DNA from: an uncultured Lachnospiraceae bacterium
Lineage (GTDB): Bacteria > Bacillota > Clostridia > Lachnospirales > Lachnospiraceae
Direction: 5' to 3'
DNA: 64,000 nucleotides
NCBI GenBank assembly: GCA_947648875.1
Contig: CANSPM010000003.1
Span: forward strand, 51,515 to 115,514
Shown in pieces: positions 33,270 through 41,789 of this stretch (positions are counted from its first letter, which is position 1; every line of letters begins with the position of its first letter). Both the position numbers and the translations under genes were made by a program. Under the pieces are notes generated by a model. It was not told the origin of the DNA. It saw only the letters and a list, made by a program, of their open reading frames with translations, and ran no database searches.

Positions 33270-35405
33270 ATGAGGATTCATAAAGAATATATGGGAGCCG
33301 CAAGTGAAAAAGCGGCAGCAACGGCAACGGATATTGAGGTGGCAGGAATCGTAGAGCATTATTCACGGGATCAAATTGTGGAACTGATGGAAACCACCGA
33401 CAAGTGGGACCTGTTTTTCCATTTGTCGTCCGTGCGGAGGAATTTACTGGCCTGGTACCAGTTTCGGGAAAACGCGTCCGTTCTGGAAGTAGACGCAGGT
33501 AATGGCGCTCTGACAGGATTATTATGTGAGAGATGCGCCCACGTGACAGCGACTGTGTTTTCTGCTTATCGGGCGGAAACAATTGGAAAGAGGTATCAGG
33601 ACAGAGAGAACCTGGACATCTATGTGGGTGCTGTGGGGGCCATGAAATTTGTTCAGGAGTTTGACTATATTATTCTGGTAAACAGTTTGGAAAATATACC
33701 GGAGGAGAAAAGACAACAGTATCTGAAGACTCTGGATAAAATGCTGAAAAAGGACGGATGTCTGTTATGCGCGGTGGATAACAGGTACGGAACGCGTTAT
33801 TTATGCGGAGCGAGGGAGTTTCATACAGGAGCCGCATATGACGGTGTAAACGGATATCCGCGCGGATCATCCGGAAAATCTTTCGACAGGGAGGAACTGC
33901 TGGGTTTGTTAAAACGCAGCGGCTTTTCCTGTGTGAAGATGTATTATCCCCTGCCGGATTTGCATATTACCCAGAAGGTCTATTCGGATGAAATTCTGCC
34001 TCCGCAGGATATCTATGCGCAAATGCAAACTGCTTACTGGGGTTATGACACCATGAAAGGGAATGAAAATATTCTCTGTGAAGTCGCGTTGCGGAATAAA
34101 GTCTTTCCGTTTGTCGCGCCTGCTTTTTTTGCCGAATGCGCACATACGGAAAGGGCATGGCAACAGCCGAGTGAAATTCTACAGGAGGTGCAAAGACTAC
34201 GGCACAGTAATTTCATGGCAAAGGAGGAAGCGTTGGCAAAAATATGCGGCAGCAAAAGTCCTGGCCCAGCGCCGGGATGCCCCGATCAGGAAGCCTTACC
34301 GATGAGTATGAAAGAACTGGACAGACTGGCGGGGATTAAAAAGGTACAGCTGGGTATCCTGCAGGAATTTATGCGCATTTGTGAAAAATATGGTCTCACT
34401 TTCTGGGCTTTTCGCGGTACGCTAATTGGAGCCGTTCGCCATAAAGGATTTATCCCCTGGGATGATGACATTGATGTGGCTATGCCCCGAAAGGATTTTG
34501 AGACTTTTAAGAGAATTGTCGTGGGCGAACTGAAAGAGCAGTTCTTTTTCCAGAGCAGTGGGACAGACAGGACATTTTTCTGGGGAAGCATGTGCCGTAT
34601 AAGAGATTTGCAAACCACAGGAATCAGCGAGGAGGAAATCGGCAGAACGGATAAAGGGGGCATATGGATAGATATTCTGGTTCTGGATAATCTTTATGTC
34701 GAGTTGCGCAAACAAAAGCGGCAGCTGAGAAGAGTCCGTTTTTGGACAAAGCTGGCACTGTTAAAGACATATGGGGAGAGGCATGTCTCTGTCACAGGGA
34801 CAGAGCGTGTGGCGTTGCTGGAAAATCTGTGTTCCCTGTTGCCCCAAGATTTGATTCTGTCCTGTGCGGAAAGGGCATTTAGAGCATGCCCGGATGATAA
34901 ATCAAATTTGTACTGTGTATTCAACAGACAGTGGAATACGGAGAAGATCAGATGGTATGATAAGTCGGATTTCCAAAAGAAATTGGATTGGAAGTTTGAA
35001 CATTTATTGATTCCGGTGCCTGAAGAGTACGATCATATATTGAAGACATCCATGGGAAAATACTATATGCATTACCCTAAAGTTGAAAACAGAGTGCCAA
35101 AGCATGAGGGTATATATGATGTGAAACTTCCCTGTAAACACTTTTCCCCGAAATGGATGGAAGGTGGGAAAAAAACTTTATATGTAACTGGCGATGAAGC
35201 GCTGATCAGGCTGTTTCTGAACAGATATTGCGTCAACGGAAACGTTCTGATACTGGAAGACTCTGTCAAAGTAACGGATTTGGATACCGCATACGTGGAT
35301 ATTATCATCTGTGCGGATCAATATGAAGAATACGTGAAGAACTTAGAGAACAGGGGATTAACAAATTACTATATATTTCTGTCAAAACAGTTGGAGGTGG
35401 TTTAA
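33270..35405 (+). CDS. Methyltransferase-like / LicD phosphotransferase fusion with C-terminal extra domain
   Basis: 711 residues from the ATG at 33270 (GGTGG upstream; GTG at 33234 is less likely). Residues ~35-215 are a class I SAM methyltransferase-like domain (LEVDAGNGALTGLL). Residues ~355-590 are a LicD domain: FRGTLIGAVRHKGFIPWDDDIDVAM holds the catalytic acidic cluster. The last ~80 residues (TLYVTGDEALIRLFLNRYC) look like a diverged copy of the Rossmann-like module. LicD proteins transfer phosphocholine or similar phospho-alcohols from CDP donors to glycans. A kinase-like fusion and a cytidylyltransferase encoded at 45853 and 47465 could supply the donor. The N-terminal domain is homologous to that of the 45853 protein. 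Confidence 0.9.
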   Translation: MRIHKEYMGAASEKAAATATDIEVAGIVEHYSRDQIVELMETTDKWDLFFHLSSVRRNLLAWYQFRENASVLEVDAGNGALTGLLCERCAHVTATVFSAYRAETIGKRYQDRENLDIYVGAVGAMKFVQEFDYIILVNSLENIPEEKRQQYLKTLDKMLKKDGCLLCAVDNRYGTRYLCGAREFHTGAAYDGVNGYPRGSSGKSFDREELLGLLKRSGFSCVKMYYPLPDLHITQKVYSDEILPPQDIYAQMQTAYWGYDTMKGNENILCEVALRNKVFPFVAPAFFAECAHTERAWQQPSEILQEVQRLRHSNFMAKEEALAKICGSKSPGPAPGCPDQEALPMSMKELDRLAGIKKVQLGILQEFMRICEKYGLTFWAFRGTLIGAVRHKGFIPWDDDIDVAMPRKDFETFKRIVVGELKEQFFFQSSGTDRTFFWGSMCRIRDLQTTGISEEEIGRTDKGGIWIDILVLDNLYVELRKQKRQLRRVRFWTKLALLKTYGERHVSVTGTERVALLENLCSLLPQDLILSCAERAFRACPDDKSNLYCVFNRQWNTEKIRWYDKSDFQKKLDWKFEHLLIPVPEEYDHILKTSMGKYYMHYPKVENRVPKHEGIYDVKLPCKHFSPKWMEGGKKTLYVTGDEALIRLFLNRYCVNGNVLILEDSVKVTDLDTAYVDIIICADQYEEYVKNLENRGLTNYYIFLSKQLEVV

Positions 35406-36689
35406 GTGAAAGTATCAATCGTTATTCCGGTTTATAATGTGGAGAGATATCTGGAGGAATGTCTGGACTGCGTTGTAAATCAGACGCTTCATGATATAGA
35501 GATAATATGCGTGAATGACGGCTCTACGGACAGATCCGGGGAAATATTGGCCGAATACGCCCAACGGGATGACCGGATTGTCGTGATTCATAAGAAAAAC
35601 GGCGGATATGGACAGGCTGTCAATATGGGGATACGGGTGGCGTGCGGTGAGTATATTGGTATAGTGGAACCGGACGATTATCTTGAACTGGATATGATGG
35701 AGGAATTGTATGACACGGCGACCCGGCTGAAGGTGGATGTTATCAAGGCGGATTTTAATATTGTAAAAGGAGAACCCGGGAAAAGGACATATGCCAGCCA
35801 GAAGATATGTAAGAACTATGATTTGTATCGTCAGATAACAAACGCAAGGGAGAATAAGGATGTTTTTCACGCGTCGCTCTTTACCTGGGCAGGACTTTAC
35901 AGAAGGGAATTTATCTGGCAGAACCGGATATGGCACAATGAGAGTCCCGGGGCTTCCTATCAGGATAATGGTTTTTGGTTTCAGGTTTTTGTCAAAGCGC
36001 AATCCATTTATTTTGTTGATAAGTCTTATTATTATTTAAGAAGGGATAATCCGGATTCGTCTATCAAGAGTAAAGAAAAAGTATATTGTATCTGTGATGA
36101 ATACGATTTTATACGCCGGAAATTGCTGGAATGGGGAGAGAAGGAATATTTGCCTGTCCAATGGTACTGGCGATTTAAGGGATATGTCGGAACGTTGAAA
36201 CGAATTTCCGCAAAATATAAGGACGAATTTCTGGTACGTTTCCGCAAGGACTTTTTGTATGGAATGAAGCAGGGGGAAGTGGAGCCGGAACTGTTTGAAG
36301 GGGACTGGGAATTTCTACAGAAAGTCATGGACGGCGCAGTCGACCAAATATATGAAAATATGTTTTTGGATCGGGAACTTATAGCGGTATTGCGCGGCGC
36401 CGGAGAAATAATTCTCTACGGAGCGGAAGATAAAGTGAGAGATCTCTGTAAGAGACTGGAGCAATTTAACGACGAGCATATCAATATCACAGGAGTTGTC
36501 CTGGAGGGAGGCAGAACACGGGGGGTGGTCTGGAACAGAAAGGTCACTTCTCTGGATCAGGTTATGGGAGCCGGGAATGCGGTGTGGCTGGCGACGGAGG
36601 ACGGAGAATCTGAAAAACTGTTCCGAAAGGCCGGATATTCGCAATTTATTGCGCTGCCTGCGTATATAGAGGGGATAGCGAATGTATAG
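35406..36689 (+). CDS. GT2 glycosyltransferase with C-terminal extra domain
   Basis: 427 residues starting with GTG at 35406, directly after the previous stop, with GGAGGTGG upstream. The GT2 domain has KVSIVIPVYNVERYLEECLD, VNDGSTDRS and IVEPDDYLE; the last is a P-D-D variant of the usual D-x-D. Residues ~330-420 (IILYGAEDKVRDLCKRLEQ) are a diverged form of the Rossmann-like module in which the second glycine is lost. It overlaps the next gene by 8 bases. Similar GT2 domains with this motif occur in capsule-type loci; the sugar is unknown. Confidence 0.9.
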   Translation: MKVSIVIPVYNVERYLEECLDCVVNQTLHDIEIICVNDGSTDRSGEILAEYAQRDDRIVVIHKKNGGYGQAVNMGIRVACGEYIGIVEPDDYLELDMMEELYDTATRLKVDVIKADFNIVKGEPGKRTYASQKICKNYDLYRQITNARENKDVFHASLFTWAGLYRREFIWQNRIWHNESPGASYQDNGFWFQVFVKAQSIYFVDKSYYYLRRDNPDSSIKSKEKVYCICDEYDFIRRKLLEWGEKEYLPVQWYWRFKGYVGTLKRISAKYKDEFLVRFRKDFLYGMKQGEVEPELFEGDWEFLQKVMDGAVDQIYENMFLDRELIAVLRGAGEIILYGAEDKVRDLCKRLEQFNDEHINITGVVLEGGRTRGVVWNRKVTSLDQVMGAGNAVWLATEDGESEKLFRKAGYSQFIALPAYIEGIANV

Positions 36690-38883
36690 CTTTGACTTTT
36701 ATAGCATAGTGACTGCGGCAGACCAGGGAGACAGCATGGTTTTCTTCAAATATATTCAGGACAGGCTGCAAGAAGAGAAATATAGTGATATTCCGCAGGC
36801 TGTGCGCAGAAATTTTGCCCGGATCAGGATGAATGCGTGGAGGATGGCCGAACGTCTCTGTAAGAGAGATGGAAGAGAGTGTGTGAATCTGGAGGATATT
36901 TATCAGATCATAGCGGTGACAGCCGTACTGGATACCGGTGCATTGCGGAACCTGGAGACATTGGAATGTGAAGAACTGATTGAAACAGCGGTTGGAATTG
37001 ACACAAATATAAAGTTGGCGGAGGACCTGATCAGAAGCGGGAAAGAAGTCAGTTTTTTTGCGGACACGATTTACAGTGAAGATGTGGTAAGGCATATATT
37101 GCGAAAATGTAGTCCCTGGTTTGAGAAAAGTCCATGCTTTTGCTCTTCGGAATTAGGAAAAACGCAGAGTACGGGGTCGCTTTTCTGGAAGGCGAATCAG
37201 ATTACCGGCATAAAGAGAGTAGATTGGACATATTACAGTATTTCGCCAGAAAACCGTAGGCAGGCGGAGCGGGTAGGTTTGACGCTGGGAGAGCCAGAAA
37301 GTATGAAACATATGGGTTGCGCGGATCTGCGGACAGACAGGGACTACGTATTCCAAATGATGGAAGCGGTTTCCCGTGCGACTCTTCCGGAATGCGAAAA
37401 TGACAGACAACGGGTGGGGTGCCGTGTGGGCGCTCCACTGCTTTTGCAATATGTGGAGTGGGTGCTGGACTGCGCGGATAAACTGGAGGTCTCAAAGCTA
37501 TTTTTTGTGGCAAGAGACGGGTATATTCTGAAAAAGATCGCGGATCTGTTGATTGCGGAGCGGCAGCTGCATATTAAGACCCAATATATATACGGATCTA
37601 GAAAGGCCTGGAGGATTCCATCCTTTTCGGAAAAAAATTGTGATATAACGGAATTGCTTACGTGGTCTCATGTGGAGAAAGTCAGGACCTATGGGGCTTT
37701 TTCAAGTATTTTTGGACTTACTGTGGAGGAGCTGGCGGAGTTTCTTTCTCTACAGGAGGTGCGGGAGGAAATGAAAATAACGCGGGCAGCGCTGGCGTAC
37801 TGTGTAGAAAAGCTGAGAGAAAGTCGGGAATTTAGAGCGTTTCTGATTAAAAAGAATGCTCCCGCACGGGAACTGCTGAAGCGTTATCTAAAGCAGCAGA
37901 TGGGAACGGAAAAAGAAAATATAGCCTTTGTGGAGTTGGCAGGTGGAGGATATACGCAGGAATGTCTGGCGAATATGCTACAGGAACTGGGAATATCACA
38001 GATTACAAATTTGTATTTTAAGATGGACAGTGTGCGTCAGCATAGTGGATGCAGAAATTACATTTTTTGGCCCAACGCGATGAAAGACAGTGCCATCATC
38101 GAGACTCTCTGTCATTCTCCGGAGGGACAGACGCTTGGTTACAGGGAGCGGAACGGTAAGTTGGTTCCGGTGTTAGAGGAGCATGAGGGCCGGGCATTAA
38201 TGGAATATGGCTATGAAGATTATGTGAACGGTGTTTTACTTTTTGCTCGAAAGTACATCAGATATCTGAAAAACTTTTTAAGGCAGAGATGGAGTATTGA
38301 GTGGGTTGACGTTTGTATGGATACGATTATAAACAACCCGGATCAAGAGTTGCTGCTCTTTATTGCCGATATGCCCTTTGGTGTAACCGGCAGGGAAAAA
38401 AAAGTGCTGGAATATGCTCCCGCCTTGACAGAGTCTCAGTTGGTAGAGTATTATAGACAGGGGATGAAGGCAGGGAGCGACTATTGTGGCATGCACTGGG
38501 AATATTCGCTGCTGAGAACGCGGTGCGAATCCCCACAGCTTGTTGAACAATACAAAAATTGTGAAAAGGCGATAAAAGAAGAAATACCGATAGAAGAATA
38601 TCCTGTGGAATTTATCTGCGAGGAAGCGTTTTTACTGTGTGTGGATCAGTTTGGGGAGAATGTTTACCGGATGGCCCGGGAGAGAGGAAAAAGAATCACC
38701 AAGCTGACGCAGACGGCGGACCTCGCAAAGTTTACCCATATGGAATGTCAGATTGTGCTGGCGGTAAGAGAGAGAGAGCAGTTAGAAAGATTCAGGGCAG
38801 AAGTGGCGGCTCTTGGAGTTAAGCAAGAGCGTATTTTGGCAATTGATCTGCGGCCCGAGTATATTTTAGGAAAACAGAGGTAG
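36682..38883 (+). CDS. COG5610-like HAD-related protein, catalytic motifs partly lost
   Basis: 733 residues; GAGGGGATAG precedes the ATG at 36682. It resembles the C-terminal two-thirds of the next protein. A HAD-like N-terminal part has lost several hallmarks: YSFDFYSIV replaces the normal F-D-x-F-D-T-L, and the G-D-N motif is missing. The central segment KLFFVARDGYILKKIADLL, with IYGSRKAWRIPS, is shared with FTARDGYLYKKVYDI, LYLSRKAMMP in the neighbour. The C-terminus (~640-730) may hold a diverged Rossmann-like module. COG5610 proteins are predicted HAD hydrolases of polysaccharide loci with no known substrate. This copy may be structural or use the A-R-D-G-Y region for another activity. 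Confidence 0.7.
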   Translation: MYSFDFYSIVTAADQGDSMVFFKYIQDRLQEEKYSDIPQAVRRNFARIRMNAWRMAERLCKRDGRECVNLEDIYQIIAVTAVLDTGALRNLETLECEELIETAVGIDTNIKLAEDLIRSGKEVSFFADTIYSEDVVRHILRKCSPWFEKSPCFCSSELGKTQSTGSLFWKANQITGIKRVDWTYYSISPENRRQAERVGLTLGEPESMKHMGCADLRTDRDYVFQMMEAVSRATLPECENDRQRVGCRVGAPLLLQYVEWVLDCADKLEVSKLFFVARDGYILKKIADLLIAERQLHIKTQYIYGSRKAWRIPSFSEKNCDITELLTWSHVEKVRTYGAFSSIFGLTVEELAEFLSLQEVREEMKITRAALAYCVEKLRESREFRAFLIKKNAPARELLKRYLKQQMGTEKENIAFVELAGGGYTQECLANMLQELGISQITNLYFKMDSVRQHSGCRNYIFWPNAMKDSAIIETLCHSPEGQTLGYRERNGKLVPVLEEHEGRALMEYGYEDYVNGVLLFARKYIRYLKNFLRQRWSIEWVDVCMDTIINNPDQELLLFIADMPFGVTGREKKVLEYAPALTESQLVEYYRQGMKAGSDYCGMHWEYSLLRTRCESPQLVEQYKNCEKAIKEEIPIEEYPVEFICEEAFLLCVDQFGENVYRMARERGKRITKLTQTADLAKFTHMECQIVLAVREREQLERFRAEVAALGVKQERILAIDLRPEYILGKQR

Positions 38884-38886
38884 AGT

Positions 38887-41760
38887 ATGAGTGAAAAGAT
38901 ATCTGTTGTAGTAACGGTCTACGCTACGGAAAAATACTTAGAAACATGTCTGAAAAGCATTAAGCTGCAAACACATAAGAATCTGGAAGTGATCGTGGTA
39001 AATGATGGCTCTAAGGGAAACGTAAAGGAGATTTTTGACAGGGTCGCGGATTCGCGCTTTATTTATGTGGACAATATATGCAATAAGGGGTTGTTTCTGG
39101 CGCGCATTGCGGGGGCAAAGGTTGCAACCGGCGATTATATTGCGTTTGTGGATAGTGATGATTATGTTGACCAGGATTACTATCGGTTGCTGCTTAGGAC
39201 AGCCAGAGAGCATTCCGCAGATATCACTTTTGCCATGACGGTAGAAGACATTGAAAATAAAGGTATATATGAAAGAGTGATCCACCGGGAAATCATTGAA
39301 AACGGATTTGACGACAGTGATGATGCATGCAGACAGTTTCTTTCGTATGAAGGCTCCTGCTACGCGTTGCATACCATATGGAATAAACTGTACACGAAGC
39401 CGTTGTTTGATCGCTGCCTCCCTTACTATGAACAGATGAATGAGCATATCATCATGACAGAGGATATTGCTTTCTCCGTCCCACTGTTCTACTATGCGAA
39501 AAAAGTTGCCGTTTCAGCAGGCAGTATTTATTATTATTGCAGATACGCAGGCAGTTCTACAGACAATCGTCATATCTCTGTGGCAAAGTATGAAAAAAAC
39601 CTGAAAGATATGCGCTTTGTTTTTAATTTTGCGGAAAAATTTCTCGTGCAGGCAGGCGCCGATGAAGACATGAGAAAACATATGTCGCAGTTTCGTCTGC
39701 GCTACAAGAAGATGTGGGAAGCACAGATTAATTCCTCAAGGGCAGAGGTTGTGCAGAGACGAATGAGGGATTTGATTGACTGGTTTGACGATCGCGGCAC
39801 GGAGGGGGTAAAGACGGATTTTGGCATAAACAATGTCATGGCCAGATGGGAAGATAAGACACCCTATCTGAAAAAACAGATTAGATGGGGGAAATATAAA
39901 TATATCAGTTTTGATATATTTGATACCTTGGTGCAGAGGCCGTTTTATCGCCCCACAGATCTATTTATGTTCCTGGATCGGAAATTTAAGCAACTCACGG
40001 ATGCCAACATTAATTTTTATGAGATACGTGTACGCGGCGAGGAACTGGCCCGCAGATATTATGGGGAGAAATGTCCCGAATACAAAGATATTACTTTAGA
40101 TGAAATTTACGAGTACATAAGCGTATTCTATGGACTGGACGAAAAATTGTGTCAGCAGTTGAAAGAAGAAGAGCGCAGGCTGGAAACCGAGTTCTCCGCG
40201 CCCAGAAACTGGGCGAAACAGATTTATGATTTTACGGTTGCAGTGGGGAAACCGGTGGTTCTCATATCCGATATGTATTTGGACGCGGATATCGTAGAAA
40301 AAATTTTGGAGAAAAACGGCTATCGGGAATATAAGCAACTATTTCTCTCTTCCAGGGAACGGTGCCTGAAAAGCGACGGGAGCCTTTTTGAAAAGGCCGT
40401 TAAAGAACTGGAGGTAACACCGGGAGATATTCTGCATATCGGAGACAATTGGAACGCGGACAGAATGGTTGCGCAGAGTAAAGGATTGCAGACTTTTTTT
40501 GCGCCTAAATCAATAAATGTATTTGAAAATGTGTCCGGAAATTATAAGACAAATCAGTGTGCATCCATTGCCGGAAGAGTATGCGGAACCTGGATTGACT
40601 ATGAGAAAGTGAGGGAGTCGACAGGTTATGGAGCCATGCTTGCCATGGTTGCAAACAAATATTTCTCTAATCCGTTCCGCGCTTTATGTGAAAACAGTGA
40701 TTTTAATAAGGACCCTTACCTTGTCGGATATTATCTGGTGGGGATGCATCTGGTTGGGGTGAATACATGGCTTCATAACCTTCTTCGGAAGAGAAAATAT
40801 GACAGAATTGTATTTACTGCCCGGGACGGATATCTGTATAAAAAAGTTTATGATATCTCCCGACAATATTATGAAGACAAGACAGATGACATCTACCTTT
40901 ATCTATCGAGGAAAGCGATGATGCCAATGATTGTAAAAGGGAGAATGGATCTGTTTGATCTGCCTATACAATTTCAGGCATATTCTCCCCTCACCATGCG
41001 GAAGCTATTGACGTTCTGTAGCAGAGAAGTGGGGGACAAGGAGTACGAGTCTGCTCTGGATGACGCAGGAATTGATATTGACAGGGTTTTTCCTGATAAA
41101 AAGGAGTATCATACCTATATTCATTGGTTTATTGATAATTATTATGATGAAACGATTCATATGGAGAATCAGGACCGTGTGAAAAAATATTTTTCGGGCA
41201 TAACAAAGGAAGACCTGTTTTTTGACATGGGATATAGCGGGCGCATTCAGAAGGCCGTGTGTGACTGCGTGGGCTATGGCGTAGATGTCGCTTTTATCCA
41301 TCAGGATACCAGAAGAAGTTTTGAACTGAGCGGTGCCGGAAATTTCCGGATTTACAGCTACTACGACATGGCTCCCTGTATGTCGGATTTCCTGAGGGAG
41401 TACATCCTTTCTGAGATAGGCTCATCCTGCATCGGATATGATGAGATGGATGGTAAAGCAGTACCGGTGTTTGAAACTTTTTATGACGAGAAGGTTTCAT
41501 TTAATAAGTTGCGTCTGCTTCAGAAAGGCGCCATACAGTTCGCGAGAGACTTCTATGCGCTTTTTGGTGAGTGGTTACAGGATCTGTCATTCAAGCCGCT
41601 TGAGGTAAGCCTGCCCTTTGAGGGATTTCTGCGGCATGCGAGTTTGGAGGATATGGATATTTTTGACGAGGGTTCTTTTGAGGACGAGATCTATGGGCGA
41701 CAAAAAGAAATCAGTGTAAAGACCCTGGCTTTGCAGCAAAGGAGTAAGTACGGCTGGTAA
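38887..41760 (+). CDS. GT2 glycosyltransferase fused to COG5610 HAD-type hydrolase
   Basis: 957 residues. Residues 1-~300 are a GT2 enzyme (KISVVVTVYATEKYLETCLK, VNDGSKGN, FVDSDDYVDQ). Residues ~335-560 are a HAD domain with intact motifs: YISFDIFDTLVQRP, VLISDMYLDADIV and HIGDNWNADRM. Residues ~590-950 hold the COG5610-specific region (IVFTARDGYLYKKVYDI, LYLSRKAMMP, FFDMGYSGRIQKAV). Joining a transferase with a predicted phosphatase suggests coupled addition and trimming of a phosphorylated unit; this is inference. AGAGG precedes the ATG at 38887. The preceding gene is a partial, degenerate relative, so a duplication is likely. Confidence 0.88.
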   Translation: MSEKISVVVTVYATEKYLETCLKSIKLQTHKNLEVIVVNDGSKGNVKEIFDRVADSRFIYVDNICNKGLFLARIAGAKVATGDYIAFVDSDDYVDQDYYRLLLRTAREHSADITFAMTVEDIENKGIYERVIHREIIENGFDDSDDACRQFLSYEGSCYALHTIWNKLYTKPLFDRCLPYYEQMNEHIIMTEDIAFSVPLFYYAKKVAVSAGSIYYYCRYAGSSTDNRHISVAKYEKNLKDMRFVFNFAEKFLVQAGADEDMRKHMSQFRLRYKKMWEAQINSSRAEVVQRRMRDLIDWFDDRGTEGVKTDFGINNVMARWEDKTPYLKKQIRWGKYKYISFDIFDTLVQRPFYRPTDLFMFLDRKFKQLTDANINFYEIRVRGEELARRYYGEKCPEYKDITLDEIYEYISVFYGLDEKLCQQLKEEERRLETEFSAPRNWAKQIYDFTVAVGKPVVLISDMYLDADIVEKILEKNGYREYKQLFLSSRERCLKSDGSLFEKAVKELEVTPGDILHIGDNWNADRMVAQSKGLQTFFAPKSINVFENVSGNYKTNQCASIAGRVCGTWIDYEKVRESTGYGAMLAMVANKYFSNPFRALCENSDFNKDPYLVGYYLVGMHLVGVNTWLHNLLRKRKYDRIVFTARDGYLYKKVYDISRQYYEDKTDDIYLYLSRKAMMPMIVKGRMDLFDLPIQFQAYSPLTMRKLLTFCSREVGDKEYESALDDAGIDIDRVFPDKKEYHTYIHWFIDNYYDETIHMENQDRVKKYFSGITKEDLFFDMGYSGRIQKAVCDCVGYGVDVAFIHQDTRRSFELSGAGNFRIYSYYDMAPCMSDFLREYILSEIGSSCIGYDEMDGKAVPVFETFYDEKVSFNKLRLLQKGAIQFARDFYALFGEWLQDLSFKPLEVSLPFEGFLRHASLEDMDIFDEGSFEDEIYGRQKEISVKTLALQQRSKYGW

Positions 41761-41789
41761 AAGACGGATTATGAGGAGGATAAAGCGTC

